Source: Elusimicrobiota bacterium
Lineage (GTDB): Bacteria > Omnitrophota > Gorgyraeia > Zapsychrales > Fredricksoniimonadaceae
Direction: 5' to 3'
Assembly: GCA_012514595.1 (NCBI GenBank)
Contig: JAAYZZ010000074.1
Span: 1 to 6,277, forward strand
Length of the DNA: 6,277 nt
The notes beneath the pieces were generated by a model. That model did not search any database. It had not been told where the DNA came from and saw only the letters and a program-made list of their open reading frames with translations. Positions 1 to 6,170 of the stretch are shown here, piece by piece; the first letter of the stretch is position 1, and each line of letters starts with the position of its first letter. Both the position numbers and the translations under genes were made by a program.

Positions 1-2207
1 CCGCCCAGCGTGTACGCCTTCCCGAGCTCATCGCGGATCCTCTGGAACATCCTCCCGCCGAGCGGGGAACTCAAAACGTTCACTGCGACCTGCATCGCCT
101 CAAGGTCCTTGTCGTAGATCGTGGGCCCCCGAAGCCCGTAGAGGACCGCGGCCTGTTCCTTGTCCATCCGCAGCTCTCTCAAGCGCGGACTCCGGGGAGG
201 CTCCTCCGACGACCGGACAGGCTCCGTTGATGTCCCGGGGATCAGGGAAAGGTCACGCTCAAGAATATCCCCCACTTTCTCGGGGTCAAAATCCCCGAAC
301 ACCGACAGGACCATCCGACCGGCATCCAGGGTCGCACGATAACGACGCAAGAGATCTTGGCGGGTCATCGCCCCCAGGGAGGCCTCGGTCCCCAACGGGT
401 CACGCCGAACAGGATGCGTCAAGAACAGCTCTTCTTTGAGCGCCTGAAGACCTGTCTGGATCACGCTGTCCTTGCGGGCACGGAGGGCCGTCAACATCCG
501 GTCCTTTTCCCTGATGATGTCCTCCTGAGGAAAAGAAGGATCGAGGAGGAACCCCCGCAAAATCCCCAAAAAGAAAGGAAGGTCTTGGGAGAGACAATCA
601 AAAGAAAGAACATCCGCCGTGTATCCGGGGCCTACCGAAAAGGCCCCTCCCCGGGATTCGATCTCCCGACGAATGAGGGCCCCTCCCTTGCCTGCGAAGG
701 CCTTGTCCCAGACCCGCGCCGTCAGGGTTGAGAGGCCCTCGAGGGGAAGCGGATCGATCTGCATCCCCCCGGGGACAAAGAGGCGGACAGATACCAGAGG
801 AAGCGATCTGTCGGCCCCCATAAGAACGGTGAGCCCGTTGCTGAGGATCTTCTTCTCTACACCGACAGGAGAACCCAGCAGATCCCCTTCCGCATCCTTC
901 CCCTCTTCTTGAGGAGGTCTGAAAAGAACACTCGTCACCCTGTCGGAACGGAGATATTCACGCGCGACCCGCCTGATATCCTGGTTGGTGACCTTGCGGA
1001 CACCTGCCAAATACTTCTCGGAAAACAACGCGTCGCCGGCAAAGGCCTCCTCCATGGCCATCCGGTGCGCCATCCCCTCCGCCGTCTCCCTCGCCCGGAT
1101 CGTCATGGCCTCGACCTGACGCCTGACCTTCTTCAGTTCATCGGAACGAAGGCCTCTTCTTTGGACATCCTGAACGATGGCCAAGACCCGATCGCGCACC
1201 TCGACGGAACGGTCCTCGCGCATCACCGTCGTGATGCCAAAATACCCTCTGTCGAGCGGCGTATCGTTGACGGCATCAACGCTGTCGACCAGCCGCCTCT
1301 TCTCGAAAAGGTCCCGATAAAGACGGGAACTTTCTCCATCCCCTAAAGCCATAGCCAGCACATCCAGGGCGTAAAGGTCCGGATGCGCCAACGGCACCCC
1401 GGGATAGAAGAAACCCATCCGAAAAAGGTCCGTGGGATATTCCTCCACGAAAGAAGCCGCAAAGATCTTTCCCGGTTCATCCGGAAGATCGCGCAGCGGG
1501 ACCGAGGCGCGGGACACATCCCCCAACAAGGCCCGGGCCTGAGCCAGGATCTCGACATCATCGATATTTCCGGCAACGGACAGGATCATGTTGTTCGGGG
1601 CATAGTAGGCGGCATGATAGGCCGCAAGGTCCTCCCGGGTAATGGCCCGAAAAAGATCCTCATGCCCGATGATCGGATAACGGTAGGGATGGACCTGATA
1701 AAAACGCTCGCGGGCCTTCTCGCTGAATTGACGGGCCGGATTGTCGCGCAGCATCCGGCCCTCCTTGAGGATCACTTCCCGTTCGCGCTCGACCTCCGCC
1801 GGATCAAAGGCCGGAGCACGGACCATGTCCGCCAAGAGATCCATGCCGCGAAGGACATTCTCGCCGGGAACGCTGAGGTAGAAGACCGTATGATCGTACC
1901 CCGTGGCCGCATTAATCACCCCGCCCATGGCCTTGGCCTCACGGGGGATCTCCCCCACCCCCCGTCGGGACGTTCCCTTAAAGAGCATGTGTTCCACAAA
2001 ATGGGTAATGCCGCTGCCGATGTAGGGAGATTCGGTGGCGGATCCCGTCCTGACCCACAAATAAATACCGGTCACAGGAGAGGAGGGCATTTCTTCAAGA
2101 AGGACGACCAGTCCATTGTCCAGAACGTGCCGCGTAACCGCGAAGGCGGGAGAACAAAAAAGAACAACAAAAAGGAAAGCAGCGCCCCATCTAAAAGAAC
2201 GTGTCAT
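1..2207 (-). CDS. Secreted two-domain M16 family zinc metallopeptidase, C-terminus cut by window edge
   Basis: The frame is open from ATG at 2207 to the left edge: 735 complete codons with no stop. Residues 1-23 form a signal peptide (basic start, hydrophobic core, AFA cleavage site near 23), so the enzyme is exported. The first M16 domain carries the inverted zinc motif HFVEH (H69, E72, H73) in THFVEHMLFKGT. A third-ligand glutamate, E149, sits in VILKEGRM about 75 residues later, the family spacing. A second M16 domain starts near residue 450 with ILSNGLTVLM. It lacks HxxEH, as expected for the non-catalytic half, but keeps the Arg–Tyr signature RIRDELGKAYTLG (R723, Y732). Family proteins of this fused type usually run to about 850-900 residues, so perhaps 120-150 are missing. 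M16 enzymes degrade or process peptides inside a clamshell chamber; the substrate here is unknown. A GGGAGGA ribosome site lies just upstream, and the gene follows its neighbour after 13 bases, so they are co-transcribed. Confidence 0.95.
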   Translation of the reverse strand, partial: MTRSFRWGAAFLFVVLFCSPAFAVTRHVLDNGLVVLLEEMPSSPVTGIYLWVRTGSATESPYIGSGITHFVEHMLFKGTSRRGVGEIPREAKAMGGVINAATGYDHTVFYLSVPGENVLRGMDLLADMVRAPAFDPAEVEREREVILKEGRMLRDNPARQFSEKARERFYQVHPYRYPIIGHEDLFRAITREDLAAYHAAYYAPNNMILSVAGNIDDVEILAQARALLGDVSRASVPLRDLPDEPGKIFAASFVEEYPTDLFRMGFFYPGVPLAHPDLYALDVLAMALGDGESSRLYRDLFEKRRLVDSVDAVNDTPLDRGYFGITTVMREDRSVEVRDRVLAIVQDVQRRGLRSDELKKVRRQVEAMTIRARETAEGMAHRMAMEEAFAGDALFSEKYLAGVRKVTNQDIRRVAREYLRSDRVTSVLFRPPQEEGKDAEGDLLGSPVGVEKKILSNGLTVLMGADRSLPLVSVRLFVPGGMQIDPLPLEGLSTLTARVWDKAFAGKGGALIRREIESRGGAFSVGPGYTADVLSFDCLSQDLPFFLGILRGFLLDPSFPQEDIIREKDRMLTALRARKDSVIQTGLQALKEELFLTHPVRRDPLGTEASLGAMTRQDLLRRYRATLDAGRMVLSVFGDFDPEKVGDILERDLSLIPGTSTEPVRSSEEPPRSPRLRELRMDKEQAAVLYGLRGPTIYDKDLEAMQVAVNVLSSPLGGRMFQRIRDELGKAYTLG

Positions 2208-2220
2208 CGATCCTCCCGGA

Positions 2221-2754
2221 TTATAAATGGCCCTTTCGGTACTCGTCCATCAGGCGCTTGAGATCGACCTGGGTATTGCGAGCGATCTGCGAGCAGACGA
2301 AGATGAGAACGGAAAGCTGCCACGCATCATCAGGACCGGCGAGCAGACCGGTCTGGACATCCTCCTTGCGCTCCATGAGATTCGCAAAATGGGCCACAGC
2401 CCGGTCCACGCCCCCTTCAAAGACGTCCAGAGAATAGGTCTTGTTATTGTAGCGCATCGACGGGATCGAGATCCCTCGGATAAGGAGATAACTCATGACG
2501 GAGCCATCCGCCTCCCCCTCCTCTTTCTGGAACTCGAACCCCTCGAACTGCGGGATGTTCGGCGGAAGGATCAAAGACGGCTTTTGGACCACCACCTCCC
2601 CCCGGCGGACCACAGTATCCCCATCGTTGACCTGGGAGGCGGAGAGCATCACATAGGGCACCGCGGTCTCGGAAAAGGTGTTCAAAGACGCAATGCGGGA
2701 ACGAACGATCGTTGTTCGTTTAAGGGCCTGTTCCCAGGCCTGCTGCCAATTCAT
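2221..2754 (-). CDS. Conserved-looking protein of unknown function, 177 residues
   Basis: I do not recognise this family. The protein has no signal peptide or clear membrane segment, so it is probably cytoplasmic. It starts with a Trp/Gln-rich helix (MNWQQAWEQALKRT). A beta-rich middle follows (about residues 33-110), including GDTVVRRGEVVVQKPSLILP and an acidic QKEEGEADG stretch near 76-84. The carboxyl part is mostly helical (about 115-173), with a hydrophobic stretch LSVLIFVCSQIA and a charged end LKRLMDEYRKGHL. The start ATG at 2754 is supported by AAAGGT eight bases upstream and by a promoter at 2815-2843. It is the first gene of an operon with the M16 peptidase, whose start lies 13 bases after this stop (TAA). 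Codon use resembles its neighbours. It is very likely a real gene because of its promoter, ribosome site, length and operon position. A link to the protease is only suggested by position. Confidence 0.88.
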   Translation of the reverse strand: MNWQQAWEQALKRTTIVRSRIASLNTFSETAVPYVMLSASQVNDGDTVVRRGEVVVQKPSLILPPNIPQFEGFEFQKEEGEADGSVMSYLLIRGISIPSMRYNNKTYSLDVFEGGVDRAVAHFANLMERKEDVQTGLLAGPDDAWQLSVLIFVCSQIARNTQVDLKRLMDEYRKGHL

Positions 2755-2814
2755 AAGTCATTACCTTTAAATTCTTTGTCGACGCGTTCTCTTCTTCCTG
2801 ACGGGCCGGTTGTC

Positions 2815-2843
2815 TTTATAACAGAAACCCGACAGACTGGCAA
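2815..2843 (-). promoter_or_regulatory. Sigma70-like promoter for the unknown gene–M16 peptidase operon
   Basis: On the minus strand a TTGCCA box (2838-2843) and a TATAAA box (2815-2820) are separated by exactly 17 bases. Transcription would start near 2808 and leave a leader of about 50 bases before the ATG at 2754. Both boxes match the sigma70 consensus well and the spacing is ideal. It is divergent from the Pal–LysM gene promoter. Confidence 0.6.
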
Positions 2844-2884
2844 ACCAAAAGCCGGGAAACAAGACACAAAAACCGAAAAATATT

Positions 2885-2913
2885 TTGTTTTTTTTGTCTT
2901 ATGCTACTATATC
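2885..2913 (+). promoter_or_regulatory. Possible promoter for the Pal–LysM gene
   Basis: A TTGTTT box (2885-2890) and a TATATC box (2908-2913) lie 17 bases apart on the plus strand, just before the gene. The predicted start near 2920 leaves a leader of about 25 bases containing the GAGG ribosome site. The stretch is very T-rich, and overlapping alternatives (TATGCT, TACTAT) exist, so the exact boxes are uncertain. Confidence 0.4.
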
Positions 2914-2945
2914 TCACGAACTCAAGAACAACACGCGAGGCTGAT

Positions 2946-3938
2946 ATGAAAAATCTTAACACATTCCTCTTTTTATCATGCGCCGTTCTCTTTGCCTCCA
3001 TTGAGCCCGCCCATGCTGGCGGCATCCTCGACAAGACGACACGCGCCCAGAAGCGCCAGGAAGAGATCGACGCCTCCCAAAAAGTCTTCTCTTGGTGGCC
3101 CACAGATGCCAAGCCCGGCCCCGTCAAGGATGAGACAACGGGCGGATATTGGTGGTGGCCCGAGGAGGCGGGGACCGTGAAGGATCTCTGGGGCAACCGC
3201 GGGTACGTCTACGTCTATAAAGTGATCTACGACTACGCACAAAAGGATGAATCCAAGGTCGAGGCTCCCGCGCCTGCCCCTGTGATCGAGAAGAAGCCTT
3301 CCCTACTGATCAAGAAGATCGTCAAGAACGTGAAGATCTATTTTGACTACAACAAGGCAGACCTGCGGCCGGACCATACGGCCATCCTGGATAACGCGGT
3401 CCGGACCCTCTCGCGCAATCCATCCGCCTCGATCCTCATCACCGGGAACTGTGATACGCGCGGATCGGATGAGTACAACATGAAGCTGGGCAACCGTCGT
3501 GGAGAAGTGGTTCAGCAGTACATGCTCGACAACGGGGTCGCCGAAGACCGCATCAAGATCGTCTCCCGCGGAAAGCTGGACGCGGTCGCGCCGATCCATG
3601 ATCTCGTGGGGATGCAAAAGGACCGCAACGCCCAGTTCATGATCGCCGAGGTCGAAGAGATCCAGCTCCCCGCCAACCAGGTGCCGCCGCAGAGCGCAAG
3701 CCTCAAGGTCATTGACGACGGGAAATATCTCATTGAGGAAGAAAAGAAGGTCGAGTCCGAGATCAAGGTCTCCACACGCGAGTATACGATCCAGGCGAAC
3801 GATTCCCTCTGGAAGATCGCCGAGAGAGAACTCGGAAAAGGCAATCGCTGGAAATACCTCTACGAGCTCAACAAGGACCGCATCGCGGACCCGAACCGGC
3901 TCAAGAAGGGAACGATCATCCTGATCCCGGTTGAGTAA
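2946..3938 (+). CDS. Periplasmic Pal-like OmpA-C domain protein with C-terminal LysM domain
   Basis: This 330-residue exported protein probably ties envelope structures to the cell wall. Residues 1-24 are a signal peptide (core TFLFLSCAVLFA, cleavage after AHA). No convincing lipobox is present, so unlike true Pal it is not an obvious lipoprotein. Residues 47-97 are Trp/Tyr-rich with two WWP-xxx-G-xVKD units (about 50-62 and 70-80). A Pro/Ala linker lies near 105-117. The OmpA-C domain spans about 128-236: IYFDYNKADLRPDH, then GNCDTRGSDEYNMKLGNRRG. D170 and R185 sit at the 15-residue spacing of the diaminopimelate-binding pair known in OmpA, and the CD.RG..EYN signature is Pal-type. A LysM domain covers about 279-328 (YTIQANDSLWKIAERELGKG ... 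LKKGTIILIP). I chose ATG 2946 over an in-frame ATG at 2901 because GAGG precedes it and the signal peptide begins there. The gene stands alone, is divergent from the peptidase operon, and is closed by a terminator. Confidence 0.95.
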   Translation: MKNLNTFLFLSCAVLFASIEPAHAGGILDKTTRAQKRQEEIDASQKVFSWWPTDAKPGPVKDETTGGYWWWPEEAGTVKDLWGNRGYVYVYKVIYDYAQKDESKVEAPAPAPVIEKKPSLLIKKIVKNVKIYFDYNKADLRPDHTAILDNAVRTLSRNPSASILITGNCDTRGSDEYNMKLGNRRGEVVQQYMLDNGVAEDRIKIVSRGKLDAVAPIHDLVGMQKDRNAQFMIAEVEEIQLPANQVPPQSASLKVIDDGKYLIEEEKKVESEIKVSTREYTIQANDSLWKIAERELGKGNRWKYLYELNKDRIADPNRLKKGTIILIPVE

Positions 3939-3957
3939 GACACCACGCGTTTCAAAT

Positions 3958-3989
3958 AAAAAAGGGAACCCCAAAAGGTTCCCTTTTTT
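3958..3989. terminator. Bidirectional Rho-independent terminator between convergent genes
   Basis: A perfect 13-base inverted repeat (3958-3970 with 3977-3989) has a six-base loop, CCAAAA. Its GGGAACC core is flanked by A-runs on the left and T-runs on the right, so both strands give a hairpin followed by a U-tract. It lies 20 bases after the Pal–LysM stop and about 20 bases after the transporter stop on the other strand, and can serve both genes. Confidence 0.9.
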
Positions 3990-4007
3990 TATTGTCTTTC
4001 TGACCTG

Positions 4008-5237
4008 CTATTTTCTTCCGATCTCCCTATTGATCCAGAAGAACACGGGAACAGAAAGGAACTGCAGGGTCGACAGGACGACCACAAGGACGGGGATCGA
4101 GATCCCATACAGAAACCCGGTGAGTCCGCCTCCTACAAGCATCGCTACCCCGTACGTCGTATTGAAGATCCCGTAACCGGTCCCTCTTTTTTTAAGGGGC
4201 GTGATGTCCGCGATCGCGGACTTCATGATCGTCTCATGGGCAGCCATGACGATCCCCCAGATAACGATGCCCAAGACGGCCATCCCAAAGGAACGGGAAA
4301 AGGCGAGCAGGGGGATCCAGGCCGAAAGAAGCGGGAGCAGCAAAAGAAGAAAGAGCCCTCCCTCCCGAGCATTGAGAACCTGTTTTAGGCGATCATAGGC
4401 CAGTCCGATCAGAAGGGCCGCTACACCGTCAACAGCCATCGCCACCGCGTAAAAGAAAGGGATCTGGGCATCCGTGAGGACCCCCGTCGCCTTGAAGTGG
4501 AATCCCAGCATCACAAAACTCACGAACCCCATGGCGGTCAAAAAACTAAAAAGATTATAAAACCAAAAAACAGGGGACAACTTCTCAGGCAGAACATCCT
4601 TTGATAAAGGCTCCAGGCTTTCGGGAGACGGAACTTTGAGAAAGGCGACGACAACACAGACCATCAGGAGAACGAACGGGATGGCCAAAAGAGCATAGCC
4701 CCTTTGATAATCCGCCAAGATCGCCTCTCCCCGCCCGAACCACCAGAATATCCCTGTAAAAAGAAGAGGCCCGACGAGGGCGCCGATCTGGTCCATGGCC
4801 TCATTGAGGCCAAACCCGAAACCCGTCCCCACCTGATGCGCGGCCTGGGAGAGAATGGTGTCCTTGGCGGGACTACGCAGGGCCTTTCCCAATCTCTCGG
4901 CGACAATGAAAAGGGCGGCGATTTGCCAAATCCCTGTCAGGGCCAGGAGAGGAACGGAGATCAGAAGCCCGTACCCCAAGAACGTGAAAAGCCAGTAAGC
5001 CCGGGTCCTGTCCGCAAAGTATCCGGACAGAAGACGGATCGCATACCCGACGAACTCCCCCACCCCTCCAATCAGCCCCACCACAAGGGCATTGGCCCCC
5101 AATGTCTTCAGGTAAGGACCGTTCACACTGCGGGCCCCTTCATACACCATGTCTCCGAACAAACTGACCAGCCCGAAAAGAACAATGACCTGAATGGCCT
5201 TTTTCTTCATGATATCCGCCGGGACTCTCTGTTCCAT
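4008..5237 (-). CDS. Major facilitator superfamily transporter
   Basis: This 409-residue inner-membrane protein has about 12 hydrophobic helices, the usual MFS length and fold. Helix 1 spans about 14-33. The motif-A loop after helix 2 reads GYFADRTR (G72, D76, R77). A second copy after helix 8 reads GLAYDRLK (G278, D282, R283), showing the two-fold repeat. The stretch GKALRSPAKDTILS (117-130) matches a GKG.R.P.RD pattern that I recall from drug/proton antiporter-like MFS proteins. A soluble loop near 201-222 joins the halves. The substrate cannot be read from the sequence; a proton-coupled exporter is the broad guess. I start at ATG 5237 because AAAGGA lies seven bases upstream. The open frame continues to 5405, but that part is the antisense of a tRNA gene. 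A start at 5210 (MKKKAIQ, preceded by GGCGGA) is the main alternative. The gene ends against the shared terminator. No clear promoter of its own was found. Confidence 0.93.
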   Translation of the reverse strand: MEQRVPADIMKKKAIQVIVLFGLVSLFGDMVYEGARSVNGPYLKTLGANALVVGLIGGVGEFVGYAIRLLSGYFADRTRAYWLFTFLGYGLLISVPLLALTGIWQIAALFIVAERLGKALRSPAKDTILSQAAHQVGTGFGFGLNEAMDQIGALVGPLLFTGIFWWFGRGEAILADYQRGYALLAIPFVLLMVCVVVAFLKVPSPESLEPLSKDVLPEKLSPVFWFYNLFSFLTAMGFVSFVMLGFHFKATGVLTDAQIPFFYAVAMAVDGVAALLIGLAYDRLKQVLNAREGGLFLLLLLPLLSAWIPLLAFSRSFGMAVLGIVIWGIVMAAHETIMKSAIADITPLKKRGTGYGIFNTTYGVAMLVGGGLTGFLYGISIPVLVVVLSTLQFLSVPVFFWINREIGRK

Positions 5238-5244
5238 GGGATCA

Positions 5245-5250
5245 TCCTTT
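5245..5250 (-). promoter_or_regulatory. Ribosome-binding site that sets the transporter start
   Basis: AAAGGA on the minus strand lies seven bases before the ATG at 5237. It supports that start and argues against the longer reading frame that runs back through the tRNA gene. Confidence 0.65.
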
Positions 5251-5262
5251 CGGGCTATTCGG

Positions 5263-5291
5263 TTGACACGCTCCGGCCACGATGATATTAT
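5263..5291 (+). promoter_or_regulatory. Near-consensus sigma70 promoter of the tRNA-Ser gene
   Basis: TTGACA (5263-5268, perfect) and TATTAT (5286-5291) are separated by exactly 17 bases on the plus strand. Transcription would start near 5298-5300, some 8-10 bases before the mature tRNA 5' end at 5308. This short leader is typical of a monocistronic tRNA unit matured by RNase P. Confidence 0.85.
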
Positions 5292-5307
5292 TCTGCATCT
5301 TTCCGAT

Positions 5308-5396
5308 GGAGAGGTGGCCGAGTGGTTGAAGGCGCACGCCTGGAAAGTGTGTGTTCGCAGAAATGTGAACCGAGGGTTCGAATCCCTCCCTCTCCG
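5308..5396 (+). tRNA. tRNA-Ser, anticodon GGA
   Basis: The 89-base gene folds as a class II tRNA and reads UCC and UCU codons. The acceptor stem GGAGAGG (5308-5314) pairs perfectly with CCTCTCC (5389-5395), followed by discriminator G5396. The D-arm contains TGGCCGAGTGGTTGAAGGC. The anticodon stem CACGC/GTGTG (5335-5339, 5347-5351) holds loop CTGGAAA, with anticodon GGA at 5342-5344. The long variable arm characteristic of serine pairs GTTCGC with GTGAAC around loop AGAAAT. The T-arm is GAGGG-TTCGAAT-CCCTC (5372-5388). No CCA is encoded, so CCA must be added by the nucleotidyltransferase. The gene lies antisense to the flanking minus-strand genes: its 3' end is six bases from the end of the nitroreductase gene, and its promoter lies upstream of the transporter start. 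No hairpin terminator follows. Confidence 0.98.
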
Positions 5397-5401
5397 TTCT
5401 T

Positions 5402-5938
5402 TCAACCCCCCTTGACATTATTCCAGAACACCTTTGCCCCGCCGAATTTATTTTTTGGCTGCGGCCTTTCCTTCGGGATCCCCACAGCGATGACACACAA
5501 GGGGTGAACAGATCCCGGGAGCCCCAAAGCATCCCGGACAAAGGCCGCTCGCTCCTCCCGAGGATGCACCCCGGTCCAGCACGCCCCCAAACCCAAGGAT
5601 TCGGCGGCCAGAAGAATATTCTCTGTCGCGGCCGCGCAATCCTGGATCCAATAGGGGAACTCCTCTCCCCCATAGGCCTCCGCCAGATCAGAGGCGACCA
5701 CAATGGCATGACCCGCGGGCACAAGCATCTGCGCGTTCGGAAGCCCGGAAGACAACCGGGTCAAAAGATCCCGGTCGTCGATGACGAAAAAGACAAAATG
5801 CCTCTTGTCCCTGGCCGTCGGGGCTGCGGATCCGGCCTCGACCAGCCGCAAGAGCACATCGCGCCCGACAGTCTCTCCGGAATATACCCGCACACTCCTG
5901 CGGGAGAGGATCGTCTTTAAGACAATGTCCTGATTCAT
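5402..5938 (-). CDS. Nitroreductase family FMN-dependent oxidoreductase
   Basis: This 178-residue cytoplasmic protein belongs to the short nitroreductase group. These bind FMN, usually as dimers, and use NAD(P)H to reduce nitro compounds, quinones or other acceptors; the true substrate here is unknown. The amino end has the FMN-phosphate motif RRSVRVY (13-19), followed by AAPTARDKRHF (38-48), the APSA-type flavin loop. The central helix reads WIQDCAAATENILLAAESLG (97-116) and leads into LGACWTGVHP (118-126). The late strand CVIAVGIPKERP (148-159) is the VG.P..P signature near the carboxyl end. The start is ATG 5938, with a purine-rich GGGGAAGG site just upstream; an open frame extending to 6064 would overlap the upstream gene fully and lacks family similarity. 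The ATG overlaps the DUF2892 stop by four bases (ATGA), so translation is probably coupled. The stop lies only six bases from the tRNA 3' end. Confidence 0.94.
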   Translation of the reverse strand: MNQDIVLKTILSRRSVRVYSGETVGRDVLLRLVEAGSAAPTARDKRHFVFFVIDDRDLLTRLSSGLPNAQMLVPAGHAIVVASDLAEAYGGEEFPYWIQDCAAATENILLAAESLGLGACWTGVHPREERAAFVRDALGLPGSVHPLCVIAVGIPKERPQPKNKFGGAKVFWNNVKGG

Positions 5939-6144
5939 GCCTTCCCCTTTCCTCGAGGGCCGTCGGGAACCCCCAGCTTTCTCAAGACCCACATCATCCC
6001 GCACCAGTTGGTGAAGGCGGACTGGAAAAGATTGAACCCCACAAAAGCCGTGAACCAGATCCATCGATGATCGACGAAGATCGTCAGGGCCAAACTCAAA
6101 AGAATGAATGCTCCCGCGATCCCTCTCAAAAGCCGCTCAAGCAT
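5935..6144 (-). CDS. Small DUF2892 (YgaP-type transmembrane) protein
   Basis: This 69-residue protein has two predicted membrane helices (about 8-24 and 28-45) and matches the DUF2892 domain, best known as the membrane part of the rhodanese YgaP. The diagnostic sequence is RLLRGIAGAFILLSLAL, then WIWFTAFVGFNLFQSAFTNW, C48 and VLRKLGV. The family normally has FCP at the cysteine; here it reads WCG, keeping Cys48 but losing the proline. No rhodanese domain is attached, which is common in stand-alone family members, and the function of the domain is not established. A strong AAAGGAG ribosome site (6150-6156) lies five bases before ATG 6144. The stop overlaps the nitroreductase start by four bases, so the two form a translationally coupled operon. 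A membrane or redox-sensing partner role for the flavoprotein is only an inference from this pairing. Confidence 0.88.
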   Translation of the reverse strand: MLERLLRGIAGAFILLSLALTIFVDHRWIWFTAFVGFNLFQSAFTNWCGMMWVLRKLGVPDGPRGKGKA

Positions 6145-6170
6145 AAGGACTCCTTTCTTTCACAAAAATA

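Noticed and set aside
1383..2261. Plus-strand open frame of 292 codons across the M16 gene, and other plus-strand frames between 160 and 1346.
   Set aside because: They are shadows of the minus-strand M16 gene, which shows HxxEH, a signal peptide and unbroken homology. The plus-strand translations have no recognisable domains.
2901..2945. Upstream in-frame ATG giving a 15-residue longer Pal–LysM protein.
   Set aside because: It lies within the proposed promoter, has no ribosome site, and would bury the signal peptide. ATG 2946 has GAGG six bases upstream.
2227..2949. Plus-strand open frame of 240 codons opposite the unknown gene.
   Set aside because: It runs across both divergent promoters and into the next gene start. 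The minus-strand frame has the ribosome site, promoter and operon position.
2946..3017. Lipobox-like FLSC at residues 9-12 of the Pal–LysM protein.
   Set aside because: The residues before the cysteine do not fit the lipobox, and the hydrophobic core before it would be too short. The AHA site at 24 is a better fit to signal peptidase I.
3303..3974. Minus-strand open frame of 223 codons opposite the Pal–LysM gene.
   Set aside because: It is antisense to clear OmpA-C and LysM domains and starts inside the terminator hairpin.
5939..6064. 42-residue N-terminal extension of the nitroreductase.
   Set aside because: It lies wholly within the DUF2892 gene in another frame, has no family similarity, and the coupled ATG at 5938 has a ribosome site.
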